A stretch of 31,779 nt of DNA from NCBI GenBank assembly GCA_017577895.1, contig PKQY01000019.1, positions 1 through 31,779 of the forward strand, read 5' to 3'. The stretch is from Bacillota bacterium (lineage in GTDB: Bacteria > Bacillota > Bacilli > ZCTH02-B2). The number at the start of each line of letters is the position of its first letter. The first letter of the stretch is position 1. The position numbers were made by a program, and so were the translations under genes. The notes beneath the pieces are model-generated. The model worked only from the letters and a program-made list of their open reading frames with translations, did not search any database and had not been told where the DNA came from. Below, piece by piece: positions 15,942 to 23,070 of this stretch.

Positions 15942-18506
15942 TCAACCCCGCCGCAAGTCGTTTTCCAGTGTGGGCCGTTCGGCGGTGAGGGCGTTCATGC
16001 CGGCGCGGAAAAACTGATAGGCGTTCCGCTTTTCTTTCGCCTGGTACATGGCGGTGTCGGCGTGCCGGATCAACCGATCGACCTGGTCGCCGTCATCGGG
16101 AAACAGGCTGATGCCGATGCTGGGAGATAGTGTGTATGCTTTCCCTTCCAGTTCAAACGGATCGGCAAAAGCCGCCAAAATTTTTTCCGCCACTTTGGCA
16201 GCGCCGGCCGGGCCGTCAATGGGATACAGGAGGATGATAAACTCGTCGCCGCCCAAGCGGGAAACGGTGTCGCTTTCCCGGACGCATTGGGCCAGGCGGT
16301 CCGCCGCTTGTTTCAACAACGTGTCGCCGATGGAGTGGCCCAACGTGTCGTTGATGAACTTGAAGCGATCGAGATCGAGAAACAAGACGGCCAGCCGCTG
16401 TCCGTTGCGCTTGGCGGCGGCAATGGCTTGTTTCAGGCGGTCGGTGAAAAAAATCCGGTTCGGCAGGCCGGTCAACGCGTCGTGATACGCCATAAACTGG
16501 ATTTGCTTCTCCAGTTTTTTGCGTTCAGTGATGTCTTTTTGGACGCCCACGTAGTGGGTGACGACGCCGGATTCATCTTTGACCGCGCTGATGGACAACT
16601 CTTCGTAATACACTTCGCCGTTTTTCCGCCGGCTCACCAGTTCGCCTCGCCATTGGCCGGTCTGGCGCAAGACGGCCCACATGTTTTCGATGCGGGCCGG
16701 ATCGATGTCAGGAGAAAGCAGCTGGGACGGCCGTTTGCCCACCGCTTCTTCTTCGCTGTAACCGGTGATGGCGGTAAAGGCCGGGTTGGTGCTGACGATG
16801 ATGTCGTTGGTGTCGGTGACGATGATGCCTTCCGAGATGCTTTCCAAAATTTTGGCCGCCAACCGTTCTTTCGCCTGCGACTGTTTCAGTTCCGTCAAGT
16901 CCCGGGCGATGGTGGAGTAATATTCCACCTGGCCGCCGTTTCCTTTGTGGGCGATGACGACTTGATGCACGGGGATACGGCGGCCGTCGCGATGCAACAA
17001 GACCGTTTCGCCGCTCCAGATGCCGGTGCGGGCCGCCGTCGGGAGCACTTCTTCCATCATCTTGCGGGCCATTTCCGGCGGATGGCCTTGGGGGATGCTG
17101 TAGTCGAGTTGCGCTTCCGCTTCATCGAGGCCCAACATGTTCCGGGCGGCCCGGTTCAAGTACAAGGTGCGGCCCTGGGCGTCGGCGATGGAAACGAAAT
17201 CGGTCGTCTCTTCCAGGATGGCCAACAGCCGCTGTTGTTCTTTTTCCCGCTGACGGCGCTCGCTGACGTCGCGAAACACCAAGACGAAGCCTTGGATGTC
17301 GCCGGCGTCGGTACGGATAGGAGCGGCGCTGTCGTCGATGGGGATTTCCCGGCCGTCTTTGGTCAACAACGTGTGGTTGTCCAAACCGACGACGGTTCCT
17401 TGGCGCAACACTTTTTCCACCGGCGATTCCACCGGCTGACGGGTATGTTCATTGATAATGCGGAACACTTCGGTGATGTGTTTGCTCCGGGCTTCCGCCT
17501 GCGGCCAGCCGGTCAGCCGTTCGGCCACCGGGTTCATGAACCGGATGCGTCCATGTTCGTCGGTGGCGATGACGGCGTCGCCGATGCTGTGCAACGTGGT
17601 GTATAACCACTTGCGGTTCATGGTCAGCCGCCGTTCGGTCCGGTACAGCCGCCGCAGCGCCGCTTGGACGTTTTCGACAAAGATGGCCCGGTACAAAAAG
17701 CCGTAGGCGACGACTTTCAACCCGTGGGCCGTCACATTGAAAAAGTCGGTGATGAGCACATAACGGGCGAAAAGCAGTTCGCTCATGAACAACAAGTGGA
17801 GGCTGATGAACAAGTCTTTGACCGAAAACGGATACGTCTCCTTTTGCCGCCGGTACAGGACGCCGCCGGCGCAGGCGTATGCCGCCAACATCAGCGCTTC
17901 CGCGGCCAAGTAAAAGGCCGTCGGGCCGCGGCCGGAAAAATGGAGGGCCGGAAGAGACGCGGGCGCCAACAATACCAGCCCGTGGATGCCGGCGCTCAGC
18001 CCGAGGGCGCCCAGCAGGTAGCCGGCCCGAACCGCCGGCCGATTGGGGCCATTCGGCCAACGCAGGATGATCAACAAAAGTCCTCCGGCGACGATGACCC
18101 TTGCCGCCAGCGAGAAGCGGAGGGTTTGCTGGCTGTTGAGGTCGAGTATCGTGGGCATGCCGGCATACGTCATCGTATGGGCGAAATCCATGAGGCCGGC
18201 GGTCAAAAACACCGCTGCCAACAGCAGCAATTGCTGATCTTGGTGGCGGACTTGAAAGTGCCAGCCGGCGAAGAAAATGAGCAGGGACACCGTGACCGAA
18301 AACAGTTCCAGCAACGGATGTAACATGAGCCAAAACGGTTCGGCGACGATGGCCGCAGGCCGCAGGCGCCAGCACACCAGCAGCGCCAGCAACAGCAATG
18401 CCGCCAGGCCAACGACCGTCCCCGGCGGGATCGGATGGGAGCCGGCGGCCGCCGTCTTGGCGGATGGGTTCCGAGGGAGTTGGGTTCGGGCGGTGAAGTC
18501 CTTCAT
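15942..18506 (-). CDS. Membrane diguanylate cyclase MASE3-PAS-PAS-PAS-GGDEF
   Basis: 854 residues from the ATG at 18506, chosen because GCGAGGCGAAG lies upstream; an in-frame ATG at 18536 lacks a ribosome site. The N-terminal part (about 25-285) has seven or so hydrophobic segments and the DFAHTMTYAGMP region typical of the MASE3 sensor. Three PAS/PAC domains follow (about 295-415, 420-540, 545-665), each ending in a PAC-type motif such as FRDVSERR. The C-terminal GGDEF domain has intact GGDEF at about 752-756 and an I-site RESD five residues before. There is no EAL domain. It should make cyclic di-GMP in response to a membrane or redox/small-molecule cue; the signal is unknown. Confidence 0.93.
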   Translation of the reverse strand: MKDFTARTQLPRNPSAKTAAAGSHPIPPGTVVGLAALLLLALLVCWRLRPAAIVAEPFWLMLHPLLELFSVTVSLLIFFAGWHFQVRHQDQQLLLLAAVFLTAGLMDFAHTMTYAGMPTILDLNSQQTLRFSLAARVIVAGGLLLIILRWPNGPNRPAVRAGYLLGALGLSAGIHGLVLLAPASLPALHFSGRGPTAFYLAAEALMLAAYACAGGVLYRRQKETYPFSVKDLFISLHLLFMSELLFARYVLITDFFNVTAHGLKVVAYGFLYRAIFVENVQAALRRLYRTERRLTMNRKWLYTTLHSIGDAVIATDEHGRIRFMNPVAERLTGWPQAEARSKHITEVFRIINEHTRQPVESPVEKVLRQGTVVGLDNHTLLTKDGREIPIDDSAAPIRTDAGDIQGFVLVFRDVSERRQREKEQQRLLAILEETTDFVSIADAQGRTLYLNRAARNMLGLDEAEAQLDYSIPQGHPPEMARKMMEEVLPTAARTGIWSGETVLLHRDGRRIPVHQVVIAHKGNGGQVEYYSTIARDLTELKQSQAKERLAAKILESISEGIIVTDTNDIIVSTNPAFTAITGYSEEEAVGKRPSQLLSPDIDPARIENMWAVLRQTGQWRGELVSRRKNGEVYYEELSISAVKDESGVVTHYVGVQKDITERKKLEKQIQFMAYHDALTGLPNRIFFTDRLKQAIAAAKRNGQRLAVLFLDLDRFKFINDTLGHSIGDTLLKQAADRLAQCVRESDTVSRLGGDEFIILLYPIDGPAGAAKVAEKILAAFADPFELEGKAYTLSPSIGISLFPDDGDQVDRLIRHADTAMYQAKEKRNAYQFFRAGMNALTAERPTLENDLRRG

Positions 18507-18571
18507 CGGCTTCGCCTCGCTTAAAGAAACAGACATGTTGCAAAAAGTTCGGAATTTGTCGATGCATGTCC

Positions 18572-18577
18572 ATTATA
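18572..18577 (-). promoter_or_regulatory. -10 element for the MASE3-GGDEF gene
   Basis: The minus strand reads TATAAT, about 65 bases before the ATG at 18506. The hexamer 17 bases upstream (TGGTTC) is a poor -35, so this is a candidate promoter only. Confidence 0.4.
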
Positions 18578-18616
18578 CCGTACTCATCCAGCCCGAACCA
18601 GCGATGCGCGAGGAGG

Positions 18617-18645
18617 TTGGTGCTTCGGACATTTTGGGTTACAAT
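18617..18645 (+). promoter_or_regulatory. Sigma-A promoter for argS
   Basis: TTGGTG (18617-18622), a 17-base spacer and TACAAT (18640-18645) direct transcription to argS. A near-perfect palindrome ACGGGGTACCCCCGT (18647-18661) covers the predicted start point. The leader to the ATG is about 125 bases, and no T-box features were recognised in it. Confidence 0.6.
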
Positions 18646-18777
18646 TACGGGGTACCCCCGTGCAAAGCGACCATTCGGTGTGGGCATGCCGGTCCACACT
18701 TGTACATAAGGCGATGATGAAAAGTGGCCTAATCCATTGACGAACTTGGAGAAGAACTAGGAGGAAAGGAAGGGGTC

Positions 18778-20583
18778 ATGGAGATGTTGTTTCAATGGGC
18801 TGCCCAACTGTTACAGCCCCATGTTCAGTTGGAGGAAGCGGAACTGTTGCGGCTCTTGGAACGGCCGCCGAAGCCGGAGCTGGGGGACGTGGCATTTCCG
18901 TGTTTTACCCTGGCCAAAATGTGGCGCCGTTCTCCCCAACAGATCGCTGCGGAGTTGCAAGCGCGTCTTGCCGGCGCCCAGGCGGAGGCCGGCTCCGACG
19001 GCCCGATTCCGCTGCTCAAAGCGGAAGCGGCCGGCGGGTATTTGAACTTGTTTTTCGACCGAGCCCGGCTGTTCCCGCGGCTGTTGGCCCAGGCGGCCAA
19101 GTTGACGCTGCCCCGGCCGGGGGCCGGCAAGCGGGTCGTGGTGGAATTTTCGTCGCCCAACATCGCCAAGCCGTTCGGCGTGGGCCATTTGCGCTCGACG
19201 GTCATCGGCCACTCTTTGGCCCGCATCCACGAAGCGTTGGGATACGACGTCGTGCGCATCAACCACTTGGGCGACTGGGGCACCCAGTTCGGCAAAGAGA
19301 TCGCCGCCTACAAACGGTGGGGCGACGCGGAGAAGATCAAGGCCAATCCGATTCCGGAACTGTTGGCGCTGTATGTCCGCTTTCACGAGGAGGCGGAGAA
19401 AAACCCCGCGTTGGAAGAAGAAGGCCGGGCCTGGTTTAAAAAGCTGGAAGAGGGCGATGCCGAGGCGCGGGAGCTTTGGCAGTGGTTTGTGGACGAAAGC
19501 TTGAAGGCGTTCCGCAAGACGTACGATCTGTTGGGAGTCGACTTTGATCATTATACCGGGGAAAGCTTTTACACCGACCACATCCCGAAAGTGGTGGAGG
19601 CCTTGCGGGAGAAAGGGCTCTTGGTGCAGAGCGAAGGGGCATGGGTCGTCGATTTGAGCGACATGGACATGCCTCCGTGCATCGTGCTGAAGGCCGACGG
19701 CACCTCCATCTACGCCACCCGGGATTTGGCGGCGGCCATTTACCGGCACGAGCAGTTCGGCTTCGAGAAGATGTTGTACGTGGTGGGGGCCGAGCAGACG
19801 CTCCATTTCCGGCAAGTGTTTGCCGTGCTGAAAAAAATGGGCCACGACTGGGCCGACCGGTGCGAGCACGTGCCCTTCGGGCTCATGCAGATGGACGGCA
19901 AGAAAATGTCCACCCGCAAAGGCCGGGTCATCTTCCTGGAGGAAGTGCTTCAAGAAGCGGTGGACCGGGCGGCGGCGATTATCGCCGAGAAGAACCCCGA
20001 CTTGCCGGACAAGGAGACGGTGGCCCGGCAGATCGGCGTCGGCGCCGTCATTTTCCACGACTTGAAAACCCACCGCATCCACAACGTCAACTTTTCGTGG
20101 GAGGAAGTGTTGAACTTCGACGGCGAGACCGGCCCGTACGTGCAATATACGTACGCCCGTACGCAAAGCGTCTTGCGCAAAGCCGGCTGGCCCACCGAAG
20201 CCGGTCCGGGCGGGCCGGATGCCGGCGCCTGTTGTGCGGCGGACGGCGGCTGCTGCGCCGGGCCGGCCGAAGGGGAACGTTCCCAGGAATTGGCCTTGGA
20301 GACGGCGCCGTGGATTGCCGGCAGCAAGGCGTGGGACGTCGTCTTGCACGTCCTCGAATTCGGCAAGGCGGTGGAGCGGGCGGCGGAAAACAGCGAACCG
20401 TCGCAAGTGGCCCGCTACTTGCTGGATCTGTGCCAGCTGTACAACCGGTTTTACCACGACGAGCGCATTTTGGTGGATGACGCGGCGGAGCGGGACGCCA
20501 AACTGTGCTTGACGGCGGCGGTGGGCCGGGTGCTGCGGCAAGGGCTGTACTTGCTGGGGCTGGAGGCGCCGGCACAAATTTAG
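18778..20583 (+). CDS. argS: Arginyl-tRNA synthetase
   Basis: Class I synthetase that charges tRNA-Arg with arginine. 601 residues, about 45 longer than the Bacillus enzyme as I recall it. An N-terminal Arg-tRNA recognition domain leads to the HIGH motif FGVGHLRS (about 133-140). The KMSK equivalent KMSTRKG is at 376-382, and the helical anticodon-binding domain follows to the end. Extra length comes in part from a Gly/Ala/Pro-rich insertion at about 471-503 at the entry to the anticodon-binding domain, containing two cysteine pairs (C485/C486 and C492/C493). The ATG follows AGGAGG and GGAAGGGG sequences. No terminator is visible between argS and the pur promoter, so some read-through into the pur operon is possible. 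Confidence 0.96.
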   Translation: MEMLFQWAAQLLQPHVQLEEAELLRLLERPPKPELGDVAFPCFTLAKMWRRSPQQIAAELQARLAGAQAEAGSDGPIPLLKAEAAGGYLNLFFDRARLFPRLLAQAAKLTLPRPGAGKRVVVEFSSPNIAKPFGVGHLRSTVIGHSLARIHEALGYDVVRINHLGDWGTQFGKEIAAYKRWGDAEKIKANPIPELLALYVRFHEEAEKNPALEEEGRAWFKKLEEGDAEARELWQWFVDESLKAFRKTYDLLGVDFDHYTGESFYTDHIPKVVEALREKGLLVQSEGAWVVDLSDMDMPPCIVLKADGTSIYATRDLAAAIYRHEQFGFEKMLYVVGAEQTLHFRQVFAVLKKMGHDWADRCEHVPFGLMQMDGKKMSTRKGRVIFLEEVLQEAVDRAAAIIAEKNPDLPDKETVARQIGVGAVIFHDLKTHRIHNVNFSWEEVLNFDGETGPYVQYTYARTQSVLRKAGWPTEAGPGGPDAGACCAADGGCCAGPAEGERSQELALETAPWIAGSKAWDVVLHVLEFGKAVERAAENSEPSQVARYLLDLCQLYNRFYHDERILVDDAAERDAKLCLTAAVGRVLRQGLYLLGLEAPAQI

Positions 20584-20608
20584 CCTCACACATTTCGCCG
20601 TATGAACA

Positions 20609-20653
20609 AAATCCGAACATTATTTGTACATTCGGTTCAAATGTTCGTTTTTT
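20609..20653 (+). promoter_or_regulatory. PurBox pair (PurR operator)
   Basis: AAATCCGAACATT (20609-20621) matches the PurBox consensus AWWWCCGAACWWT fully. The second, inverted box at 20641-20653 or one base earlier reads AAAAACGAACATT on the minus strand, one mismatch. The boxes are about 18 bases apart and the second abuts the -35. In Bacillus, PurR bound here represses and PRPP relieves it. Confidence 0.85.
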
Positions 20654-20656
20654 CCG

Positions 20657-20685
20657 TTGACTTTTCCGGTGGCCATTGTTACACT
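20657..20685 (+). promoter_or_regulatory. Sigma-A promoter of the pur operon
   Basis: TTGACT (20657-20662), a 17-base spacer and TACACT (20680-20685). Transcription should begin near 20692, giving a leader of about 190 bases before purB. Confidence 0.8.
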
Positions 20686-20690
20686 CGGTT

Positions 20691-20762
20691 ACGGAAGGTG
20701 TGGCAGGGGAACTCCCGACACCTAGGCACGAGTCGGTGGTCACCGGCTGCGGCAGCTTCCGT
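20691..20762 (+). ncRNA. Candidate structured leader RNA (riboswitch or attenuator) of the pur operon
   Basis: Folded by hand, the leader forms a three-way junction. P1 is ACGGAAG (20691-20697) with CTTCCGT (20756-20762), 7 bp. P2 is GTGT plus GGG (20698-20708) with CCC plus ACAC (20714-20721). P3 is AGTCGGT (20731-20737) with ACCGGCT (20742-20748) around a GGTC loop. The joining strands are CTAGGCACG and GCGGCAG. The 3' strand of P1 is also the 5' half of the terminator stem that follows, so the two folds exclude each other. It does not match the guanine riboswitch that precedes the Bacillus pur operon, nor PRPP, ZTP or tetrahydrofolate riboswitch cores that I can recall. The ligand, if any, is unknown; no covariance test could be done. 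Confidence 0.5.
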
Positions 20763-20784
20763 TCGTCGGGGAGCTGCCTTTTTT
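20751..20784 (+). terminator. Intrinsic terminator inside the pur leader (attenuator)
   Basis: GGCAGCTTCC (20751-20760) pairs with GGGAGCTGCC (20769-20778; one G-T pair) around an 8-base loop and is followed at once by six T residues. It lies about 100 bases before purB and after the promoter, so it must act as a regulated attenuator rather than as the argS terminator alone. Confidence 0.8.
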
Positions 20785-20882
20785 AGTTGCGGAACGTGCT
20801 TGCGACGTTGCCTGTTGGTTGTGGAATGGCTTCGGTTGTGGAAAGCTAGGAAACGAGCATCGGACGGGTTGGAGGGAAGCGG

Positions 20883-22181
20883 ATGATCGAACGGTACACC
20901 CGGCCCGAGATGGGGGCCATTTGGACCGAGGAAAACAAATACGCGGCGTGGCTGGAAGTGGAGTTGTTGGCGTGCGAGGCGTGGGCCGAGCTGGGCGTCA
21001 TCCCCAAGGAAGACGTGGCGGCCCTGCGGGCCAATGCCCGTTTCGACGTGGCCCGCATTGAAGAGATCGAGCGGGAGACGCGCCACGACGTGGTGGCCTT
21101 CACCCGGGCCTTGTCGGAACATTTGGGACCGGAGCGGAAGTGGGTCCACTACGGCCTGACTTCCACCGACGTGGTGGACACGGCGCAAGGATACCGCCTG
21201 AAACAGGCCAACCGCATTTTGCGGGACGATTTGCACCAGTTGCTGGACGTGTTGAAGGCGCGGGCGAAAGAACACAAGTGGACGGTCATGATGGGCCGCA
21301 CCCACGGGGTGCACGCCGAGCCCATCACGTTCGGGCTGAAGCTGGCCCTCTGGTATGCCGAAATGCAGCGCAATTTGGAGCGGTTCGAACAGGCGGCCAA
21401 GCAGGTGGAGTTCGGCAAAATTTCCGGCGCCGTCGGCACGTACGCCAACATCCCGCCTTTTGTCGAAGAGTACGTGTGCAAGAAACTGGGCATTCAGCCG
21501 GCGCCCATTTCCACCCAGACGCTGCAGCGGGACCGGCACGCCTATTATTTGGCGACGCTGGCCCTCATCGCCACCAGCCTGGAGAAGTTCGCGGTGGAAA
21601 TCCGGGCCTTGCAAAAGAGCGAAGTGCGGGAAGTGGAGGAGCGGTTCCACCCGGGACAGAAAGGGTCTTCGGCCATGCCCCACAAGCGCAACCCGGTGGG
21701 TTCGGAAAACATCAGCGGCCTGTCGCGCCTGATGCGGGGGTATATGCTGGCGGCGTACGAAAACGTGCCGCTTTGGCACGAGCGGGACATTTCCCACTCG
21801 TCGGTGGAGCGGGTGGCCTTGGCCGACGCCACCATTTTGTTGGACTACATGCTGCACCGGTTTACGAACATCCTGCGGGAATTGACCGTCTATCCCGAAA
21901 ATATGCGGCGGAACATGGATCGGACGTTCGGGCTCATTTATTCCCAGCGGGTGATGCTGGCCTTGATCGAAAAAGGGCTGAGCCGGGAAGAGGCCTATGA
22001 CTTGGTGCAGCCGCGGGCCATGCAGGCGTGGGAAGAACAGCGGCCGTTCCGGGCCATTTTGGAAGAAGAGCCGCGCATCACGGAGCTCCTGTCGCCGTCG
22101 GAGCTGGACGACTGCTTCGATTACCGCTACCACTTGAAACACGTCGACACGATTTTTGCCCGGCTGGGGTTGAACGATTGA
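20883..22181 (+). CDS. purB: Adenylosuccinate lyase
   Basis: Acts twice in purine synthesis: it splits SAICAR to AICAR plus fumarate, and adenylosuccinate to AMP plus fumarate. 432 residues, normal length. The fumarase/aspartase superfamily signature GSSAMPHKRNP is at about 261-271; LTSTDVVDT and GRTHGVHAEP carry the other active-site His and Thr/Ser residues. The ATG has GGAGGGAAG about 4-8 bases upstream. First gene of the pur operon; in Bacillus purE and purK precede purB, but here argS does. Confidence 0.97.
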   Translation: MIERYTRPEMGAIWTEENKYAAWLEVELLACEAWAELGVIPKEDVAALRANARFDVARIEEIERETRHDVVAFTRALSEHLGPERKWVHYGLTSTDVVDTAQGYRLKQANRILRDDLHQLLDVLKARAKEHKWTVMMGRTHGVHAEPITFGLKLALWYAEMQRNLERFEQAAKQVEFGKISGAVGTYANIPPFVEEYVCKKLGIQPAPISTQTLQRDRHAYYLATLALIATSLEKFAVEIRALQKSEVREVEERFHPGQKGSSAMPHKRNPVGSENISGLSRLMRGYMLAAYENVPLWHERDISHSSVERVALADATILLDYMLHRFTNILRELTVYPENMRRNMDRTFGLIYSQRVMLALIEKGLSREEAYDLVQPRAMQAWEEQRPFRAILEEEPRITELLSPSELDDCFDYRYHLKHVDTIFARLGLND

Positions 22182-22206
22182 CGGGAAAGATTGAGGGGGA
22201 CAGACC

Positions 22207-22965
22207 ATGGAACGCGAGAACCACGTGCCGGAACGCCGGGAGCTGTTGTATGAAGGAAAGGCGAAGCAAATTTACGCCACCAGCGATCCGGGATTGGTCT
22301 GGGTGCGGTACAAAGACGACGCCACCGCCTTTGACGGCAAAAAGCGGGCCACCATCGCCGGCAAGGGCGAGTTGAACAACCGCATCAGCGCCATCTTCTT
22401 TGAGCGGCTGGGAGCGGCGGGCATCCCGCATCACTTTGTCCGCCGCCTGTCGCCGACGGAACAGCTGGTGCGAAAAGTGGCCATCGTGCCGCTGGAGGTG
22501 GTGGTGCGCAACCGGGCGGCGGGCTCCATGGCCCGGCGGCTGGGTCTGGAAGAAGGGACGCCGCTGGCGCGGCCGGTGGTGGAGCTGTATTACAAGGACG
22601 ACGCCTTGGGCGACCCGATGGTCAACGACGACCACGCCCTTGTCTTGGGATGGGTGACGGATAAGGAATTGGCGGAGATGAAGCGGCTCGCCTTGGCGGC
22701 CAACGAGGTGTTGCAGGCTGATTTGGCCGAACGGGACGTGCTGCTGGTGGATTTCAAGCTGGAGTTCGGCCGCGCCGACGACGGGCAGTTGCTCTTGGCC
22801 GACGAGATTTCCCCCGATACGTGCCGCTTCTGGGACAAGACGACGCTGGAAAAATTGGACAAAGACCGCTTTCGCCGCGACTTGGGCGGGGTGACGGAGG
22901 CGTATCGCGAAATGTTGCGCCGCCTGGGCGGCCTGGACGAGGAGCAAAACGGCGGCAAGCCGTAA
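22207..22965 (+). CDS. purC: Phosphoribosylaminoimidazole-succinocarboxamide (SAICAR) synthase
   Basis: Joins CAIR with aspartate using ATP to give SAICAR, the substrate of the PurB encoded just upstream. 252 residues, slightly longer than the Bacillus enzyme because of an N-terminal MERENHVPERR extension before the usual LLYEGKAKQIY. The two family signatures are LEVVVRNRAAGS and LLVDFKLEFG. The ATG follows GAGGGGG by 7-8 bases, and the gap to purB is 25 bases. In most Bacillota purS and purQ come next; here the 105 bases to purL hold neither. Confidence 0.97.
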   Translation: MERENHVPERRELLYEGKAKQIYATSDPGLVWVRYKDDATAFDGKKRATIAGKGELNNRISAIFFERLGAAGIPHHFVRRLSPTEQLVRKVAIVPLEVVVRNRAAGSMARRLGLEEGTPLARPVVELYYKDDALGDPMVNDDHALVLGWVTDKELAEMKRLALAANEVLQADLAERDVLLVDFKLEFGRADDGQLLLADEISPDTCRFWDKTTLEKLDKDRFRRDLGGVTEAYREMLRRLGGLDEEQNGGKP

Positions 22966-23070
22966 AGGTGCGGTGTAAAGGAACGGCGCCGACGGGAAAC
23001 GATGGATTTCAAGGCGAAACGTGCAACCGGAGAGGCTTTTGGAAATGAAAAAAAGAGGGAGGAACCCGAG

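Noticed and set aside
18646..18777. T-box leader before argS
   Set aside because: No specifier loop, T-box sequence or terminator/antiterminator pair could be recognised in the 125-base leader.
20691..20790. Known purine-related riboswitches (guanine, ZTP, PRPP)
   Set aside because: The conserved cores are not found. GGGGAGC at 20768-20774 recalls the ZTP riboswitch 3' part, but the matching 5' half is missing.
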